Assembly (NCBI GenBank): GCA_947598455.1
Contig: CANQFI010000070.1
Coordinates: 1-9,168, forward strand
Source of the DNA: an uncultured Bacilli bacterium
Lineage (GTDB): Bacteria; Bacillota_I; Bacilli_A; RF39; UBA660
Reading direction: 5' to 3'
Length of the DNA: 9,168 bases
The notes beneath the pieces were generated by a model. That model was given only the letters and a program-made list of their open reading frames with translations, ran no database searches and was not told the origin of the DNA. Position numbers and translations under genes: made by a program. Each line of letters starts with the position of its first letter. Within the stretch, counting starts at the first letter, position 1. Shown here piece by piece: positions 6,306 to 9,168 of the stretch.

Positions 6306-7493
6306 ATGAAAAGAAGAATTCAAGACATCGATGTAAAAAATAAAAGAGTATTATTAAGATGCGATTTTAATGTTCCTATTGAAAATGGAAAAATTTTAGA
6401 TGATAGTAAAATAATCGCTTCTTTAAATACAATTGAATATTTAGTAAAACAAGGAGCTAAAATAATAATTTTATCTCACTTTGGTAAAGTAAAAACAGAA
6501 GAAGATAAAGCTAAAAATTCCTTAGCTCCAATTGCAGAACACCTTCAAAAACTAGTTCAAACTAAAGTAATATTTTCTAAGCAACCAAGAAGTTTGTACT
6601 TGGAGGCTAAAATTGAAAATATGAATCCTGGCGATATAATGGTTTTAGAAAATACAAGATTTGAAGATGTTCCAGATAAATTAGAAAGTGGCAATGATTA
6701 TCAATTAGCTACATATTGGGCTGAATTAGCAGATGTATATTGCTTAGATGCTTTTGGTTCTGCTCATCGCAAACATGCTTCAACATATGGTGTTGCTAAA
6801 TTAATACCTAATTGTATTGGTTTTTTAGTAGAACATGAAATGCAAATGTTAGATAAATATGTTTTAAATGCTGAAAATCCATTTACTATTGTAATGGGTG
6901 GTGCCAAAGTAGAAGATAAAGTAGCTTTAATAGAAGCTTTATTACCTAAGTGTGATCATCTTTTACTAACTGGTGGTATTGCTAACTCATGCTTATTTAC
7001 TTTAGGCTTTAATGTCGGTAATTCCTTACGTACAAAAGATCCAGAAATAGTTGCTAAACTAAAAGAAATATTGATAAAATATAAAGATAAAATAATGCTA
7101 CCAGTTGATGCTATAATCGGCCGTGAATATAATGAGTCATTTATTGAACATGTTAATATCAACAAAGTAGAAGAAGATGACATAATATATGATATTGGTA
7201 TGAAAACTATTAACAAATATAAAGAAATAATTGATAAATCTAAAACTATTTTTGTTAATGGAACGGCTGGTAAATATGAAGATATTCGTTATGCAACAGG
7301 TACAAGAGAATTATTAAATTATATTGTTAATACTGATGCTATAAAAATAGTTGGTGGTGGAGATGGCGTAAGTGCTGTCAAACATTTCAATTTAGGAGAT
7401 CGTTTTACTTATCTATCCACTGGTGGAGGAGCAACTTTAGAATATATTATTAACGAAGGATTACCTGCTATTGACAACATCGATGACATCTAA
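6306..7493 (+). CDS. pgk: Phosphoglycerate kinase, active site diverged
   Basis: Cytosolic enzyme transferring phosphate between 1,3-bisphosphoglycerate and ADP. It is 395 aa, a typical length, with both lobes present. Conserved parts are RCDFNVP (18-24), SHFG (57-60), LENTRF (114-119), DAFGSAHRKHAST (148-160), GGAKVEDK (198-205), GGGD (350-353) and STGGGA (371-376). Several normally invariant positions differ: DDxRIxAALPTI is DDSKIIASLNTI (32-43), putting Lys35 where the catalytic Arg (yeast Arg38) is expected. SHLGRPKG is SHFGKVKT, and NGPMG is NGTAG (318-322). It may still be the working enzyme with tuned chemistry, or a diverged paralogue. AGGTGAT (6296-6302) matches the extended anti-Shine-Dalgarno and sets the start. 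Its end overlaps tpiA, indicating coupled translation. Confidence 0.93.
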   Translation: MKRRIQDIDVKNKRVLLRCDFNVPIENGKILDDSKIIASLNTIEYLVKQGAKIIILSHFGKVKTEEDKAKNSLAPIAEHLQKLVQTKVIFSKQPRSLYLEAKIENMNPGDIMVLENTRFEDVPDKLESGNDYQLATYWAELADVYCLDAFGSAHRKHASTYGVAKLIPNCIGFLVEHEMQMLDKYVLNAENPFTIVMGGAKVEDKVALIEALLPKCDHLLLTGGIANSCLFTLGFNVGNSLRTKDPEIVAKLKEILIKYKDKIMLPVDAIIGREYNESFIEHVNINKVEEDDIIYDIGMKTINKYKEIIDKSKTIFVNGTAGKYEDIRYATGTRELLNYIVNTDAIKIVGGGDGVSAVKHFNLGDRFTYLSTGGGATLEYIINEGLPAIDNIDDI

Positions 7494-8232
7494 AAAATAT
7501 TTTATTTGTAACTTCAAATCTTTAATGTTGAAAGAAGAATTTTTAATATTAAAGGACAATTTAACTTTGTTAAATAACTCAAATCAAATAGAAATTATTC
7601 TATGCCCTCCAACTACTTATCTTTATATTTTTGAAAATAGTAAATATAAATTAGGTAGTCAAGAAATATCAATGTATGAAAATGGAGCTTATACGGGAGA
7701 AAATAGTGCTGAACAATTAAAATCTCTAAATGTTTCATATGTTTTAATAGGTCATCACGAAACTCGTGATATATTAAAAGAAACCGAAAACTCATTATTA
7801 AATAAGATAGTTAATGCTTCAAAAAATAATATTAAACCAATCTATTTTATTGGTGAATCATATAAAGACAAAACAAATTCTAATACTAAAAAAGTCTTAG
7901 AAAAACAATTAGATCTTATAAAAAAATTACCAATTGAAATAATAAAAAATATGTTAATCGTATATGAACCAGTATGGTCCATTGGTAGTGGAAAAACTCC
8001 TACTAGTGAAGAATTAACTAATAATATTAAACTTATTAATAATTTTATATATAAAACTCACAATATTACGATTCCTATTATTTATGGGGGAAGCATCAAT
8101 GAAAAAAATATTACTTATCTCGTCAATATACATAATTTAGGAGGTGTAATATTAGGAGAAAGTTCTACTAATATAAGTACTTTAATAACTATTTATAATA
8201 AATATAAAAAAATAGTAGAGTCGACAAAATAA
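7483..8232 (+). CDS. tpiA: Triosephosphate isomerase, diverged
   Basis: Interconverts dihydroxyacetone phosphate and glyceraldehyde 3-phosphate. From the ATG at 7483 it is 249 aa, the family norm. The catalytic set is present: Asn10 and Lys12 (CNFK for GNWK), His91 in IGHHETR, and Glu162 in YEPVWSIGSGKT. GAYTGENSA (68-76) and YGGSI (201-205) are typical. Unusual points are GHSER to GHHET, the conserved Cys in CVGE replaced by Phe (YFIGE, 121-125), and the phosphate-binding VGGAS changed to LGESS (224-228). The ATG overlaps pgk by 11 nt, so start by reinitiation at the pgk stop is plausible. An in-frame TTG at 7471, 10 nt after GAAGGA (7455-7460), is an alternative adding four residues. The ATG is preferred because family members begin just before the first strand. 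Confidence 0.92.
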   Translation: MTSKKYFICNFKSLMLKEEFLILKDNLTLLNNSNQIEIILCPPTTYLYIFENSKYKLGSQEISMYENGAYTGENSAEQLKSLNVSYVLIGHHETRDILKETENSLLNKIVNASKNNIKPIYFIGESYKDKTNSNTKKVLEKQLDLIKKLPIEIIKNMLIVYEPVWSIGSGKTPTSEELTNNIKLINNFIYKTHNITIPIIYGGSINEKNITYLVNIHNLGGVILGESSTNISTLITIYNKYKKIVESTK

Positions 8233-8248
8233 AACATAATACCATAAG
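8220..8248 (+). promoter_or_regulatory. Possible spo0A promoter with a 0A-box-like site
   Basis: TCGACA (8221-8226, 5/6 match to TTGACA), a 16-nt spacer and CATAAG (8243-8248, 4/6) make a weak sigma-A candidate. The same bases read on the minus strand as TGTCGAC (8226-8220), 6/7 match to the Spo0A box TGTCGAA, preceded by TTT as in many natural boxes. It lies in the last codons of tpiA, 64 nt upstream of spo0A. A 7-bp near match is weak evidence, and spo0A could simply be read from the pgk promoter. Confidence 0.25.
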
Positions 8249-8289
8249 TATGTAGTATAAAATATCATTATAGGAAAGAGAAAAAAGAT

Positions 8290-9051
8290 ATGAAAAACAA
8301 CATAAACACATTGGTAGTATGCAGTGAAGAAGAATTTAAAAAGTTAAATGAAGATATTAGTAAAATATCAACTGAAGTTACCATAAAATACCATACTAAT
8401 AATTATAAGGAAGCCTTAAGTATAATCAACGATATTAACTCAGCTATTGATGCAATTATAATAGATGGAACTTTACAAGGCGAAGATGTCTTAAGTTTGC
8501 TAACTAAATATTCTAATAAGTTTCTATTATCACGAACTATAGTTATTGATAATATTAAATTAGATTGTTACAATTTATCAACTAGTGAATATCAATTATT
8601 TAATATTATTCCCAAAAGCTACTCCGTTTCTGATATGTTAATTTCTTTAAAAGAAATAAAGAATAAATGTGAAAAATATAATTATCAAAAGCTATCCATT
8701 TATGATCAAGTATCTGAAATATTAAAGAAGTTAGGTATAGCACCTGATAAAAATGGTTTTCACTATTTGAGAAAAGCCATCTATGAATGTTATTTAGAAC
8801 CATCATTACTTACTTCTATAACAAAAGAAATATATCCAATGCTTGCTAAATCATTTTCGAAAAAAGAAAGTTGTATTGAGCGGTCAATAAGAAGTGCAAT
8901 TGAAACAGGTTGGGATCGAGGCAATTATGAATACTCTAACGAATTATTTTCAAACTGTGTTGATTATTATAAAACTAAACCAACCAATGGCGAATTTATT
9001 GCTATAATAGTTGATAAAATTATGATGGAACAAGGAAGGACCTCTTATTAA
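8290..9051 (+). CDS. spo0A: Spo0A-like sporulation regulator, degenerate receiver
   Basis: A 253-aa protein with the Spo0A two-domain layout (B. subtilis Spo0A is 267 aa). Residues about 135-253 are a clear Spo0A DNA-binding domain: LKKLGIAPDKNGFHYLRKAI (145-164), ITKEIYPMLAKSF (177-189), IERSIRSAIETGWDRGN (196-212) and KPTNGEFIAIIVDK (230-243). In the recognition helix SRVERAIRH becomes SCIERSIRS, keeping Glu and two Arg. The N-terminal 1-125 follows a CheY-like fold, but the acidic pair near residues 10-12 is Cys-Ser (VVCSEEE). Asp59 (AIIIDGTL) sits at the phosphoacceptor place without the usual MP, and Lys109 may be the conserved Lys. Phosphorylation is therefore doubtful. GGAAAGAG (8273-8280) is a modest ribosome site 9 nt before the ATG. 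It lies 57 nt after tpiA with no terminator between, so read-through from pgk is likely. Confidence 0.9.
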   Translation: MKNNINTLVVCSEEEFKKLNEDISKISTEVTIKYHTNNYKEALSIINDINSAIDAIIIDGTLQGEDVLSLLTKYSNKFLLSRTIVIDNIKLDCYNLSTSEYQLFNIIPKSYSVSDMLISLKEIKNKCEKYNYQKLSIYDQVSEILKKLGIAPDKNGFHYLRKAIYECYLEPSLLTSITKEIYPMLAKSFSKKESCIERSIRSAIETGWDRGNYEYSNELFSNCVDYYKTKPTNGEFIAIIVDKIMMEQGRTSY

Positions 9052-9055
9052 TTTT

Positions 9056-9093
9056 AAAGAAATTACCTTAGAATATTGTAATTTCTTTTTTTT
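9056..9093 (+). terminator. Strong Rho-independent terminator after spo0A
   Basis: AAAGAAATTAC (9056-9066) pairs perfectly with GTAATTTCTTT (9078-9088), an 11-bp stem with an 11-nt loop. The T-run 9086-9093 forms the end of the stem and the tail. Confidence 0.88.
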
Positions 9094-9131
9094 ATCTTAT
9101 AGGAAATTTCCCGTAAATATAAAAAAATATA

Positions 9132-9160
9132 TTGACGAACACTAGTTCGCATTATATAAT
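9132..9160 (+). promoter_or_regulatory. Strong promoter for a gene beyond the right edge
   Basis: TTGACG (9132-9137, 5/6), exactly 17 nt, then perfect TATAAT (9155-9160). Of the promoters seen here it is closest to consensus. Transcription would start near 9167, just before the window ends, so the controlled gene cannot be seen. Confidence 0.8.
9136..9149. promoter_or_regulatory. LexA (SOS) operator
   Basis: CGAAC-ACTA-GTTCG is a perfect inverted repeat matching the Gram-positive LexA/DinR core GAAC-N4-GTTC, with the outer C and G also symmetric. It overlaps the last two bases of the -35 and fills most of the spacer, so a bound repressor would block RNA polymerase. The downstream gene is therefore probably an SOS gene (lexA itself, a Y-family polymerase or another damage-response gene); which one is not visible. 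Confidence 0.75.
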
Positions 9161-9168
9161 TATTTTAC

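Noticed and set aside
6956..7216. Minus-strand 86-codon reading frame inside pgk
   Set aside because: Antisense of conserved Pgk coding sequence; hydrophobic composition is what reversed AT-rich codons give.
7613..7795. Minus-strand 60-codon reading frame inside tpiA
   Set aside because: Antisense shadow with low-complexity Tyr/Ile-rich translation and no initiation signals.
8239..8258. Hairpin in the tpiA-spo0A gap as a terminator
   Set aside because: ATAC/GTAT and CATA/TATG repeats are short, misaligned by two bases, leave a 2-nt loop and are not followed by a T-run.
8221..8289. Sigma-H-type promoter for spo0A as in Bacillus
   Set aside because: AGGAAAG (8272-8278) resembles a sigma-H -35, but no GAAT-type -10 fits before the start codon.
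8606..8806. Minus-strand 66-codon reading frame inside spo0A
   Set aside because: Antisense shadow; the plus-strand frame here encodes the receiver end and the start of the Spo0A DNA-binding domain.
1..9168. Mobile element, CRISPR array, tRNA or rRNA
   Set aside because: No transposase or integrase, no regularly spaced repeats and no tRNA-like or rRNA-like sequence were seen; intergenic space is short and explained by promoters and terminators.

Overview
This is a low-GC, AT-rich bacterial chromosome segment with Firmicutes-type gene order (yvcK-whiA, gapA, pgk-tpiA), strong Shine-Dalgarno sites and sigma-A-like promoters. A Spo0A homologue points to an endospore-forming lineage or a descendant of one. 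The composition and the diverged housekeeping proteins suggest an uncultured or gut member of the Bacilli (Erysipelotrichales, RFN20 or RF39-like); that placement is an inference. All 13 tryptophans in the eight genes are TGG, and no gene contains or ends with TGA, which favours the standard bacterial code over the Mollicutes UGA=Trp code.

Layout. At 1-1967, an extended -10 promoter drives yvcK (83-1030) and whiA (1032-1967), one nucleotide apart. This pair usually follows rapZ, which would lie left of the window if present. A perfect 32-bp palindrome (1953-1984) forms a shared terminator with the convergent gene at 1983-3371 (minus strand). That gene encodes a membrane-anchored extracellular protein with two Ig-like regions, an unassigned domain and a C-terminal NlpC/P60 peptidase. 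The 136-bp gap at 3372-3507 carries divergent promoters. The plus-strand one serves a TGS-uridine-kinase-like fusion (3508-5178) and gapA (5197-6210), which ends in a hairpin terminator. A new promoter (6261-6289) serves pgk (6306-7493) and the overlapping tpiA (7483-8232). No terminator separates tpiA from spo0A (8290-9051), which ends in a strong terminator. The last 40 bases hold a near-consensus promoter whose spacer carries a perfect Gram-positive LexA (SOS) box; its gene lies beyond the window.

How the genes work together. GapA, Pgk and TpiA catalyse three consecutive steps of lower glycolysis/gluconeogenesis. YvcK is linked to growth on gluconeogenic carbon and to cell-wall precursor balance, WhiA to division and chromosome segregation, and the NlpC/P60 protein to wall remodelling. 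Spo0A would link nutritional state to development, but its receiver domain looks degenerate, so control by phosphorelay is doubtful.

Most of the window is housekeeping sequence and I see no wholly new multi-gene system. The points most worth following are the degenerate Spo0A receiver, the parallel active-site changes in Pgk and TpiA, the LexA-controlled promoter at the right edge, and the unassigned domain of the NlpC/P60 protein.
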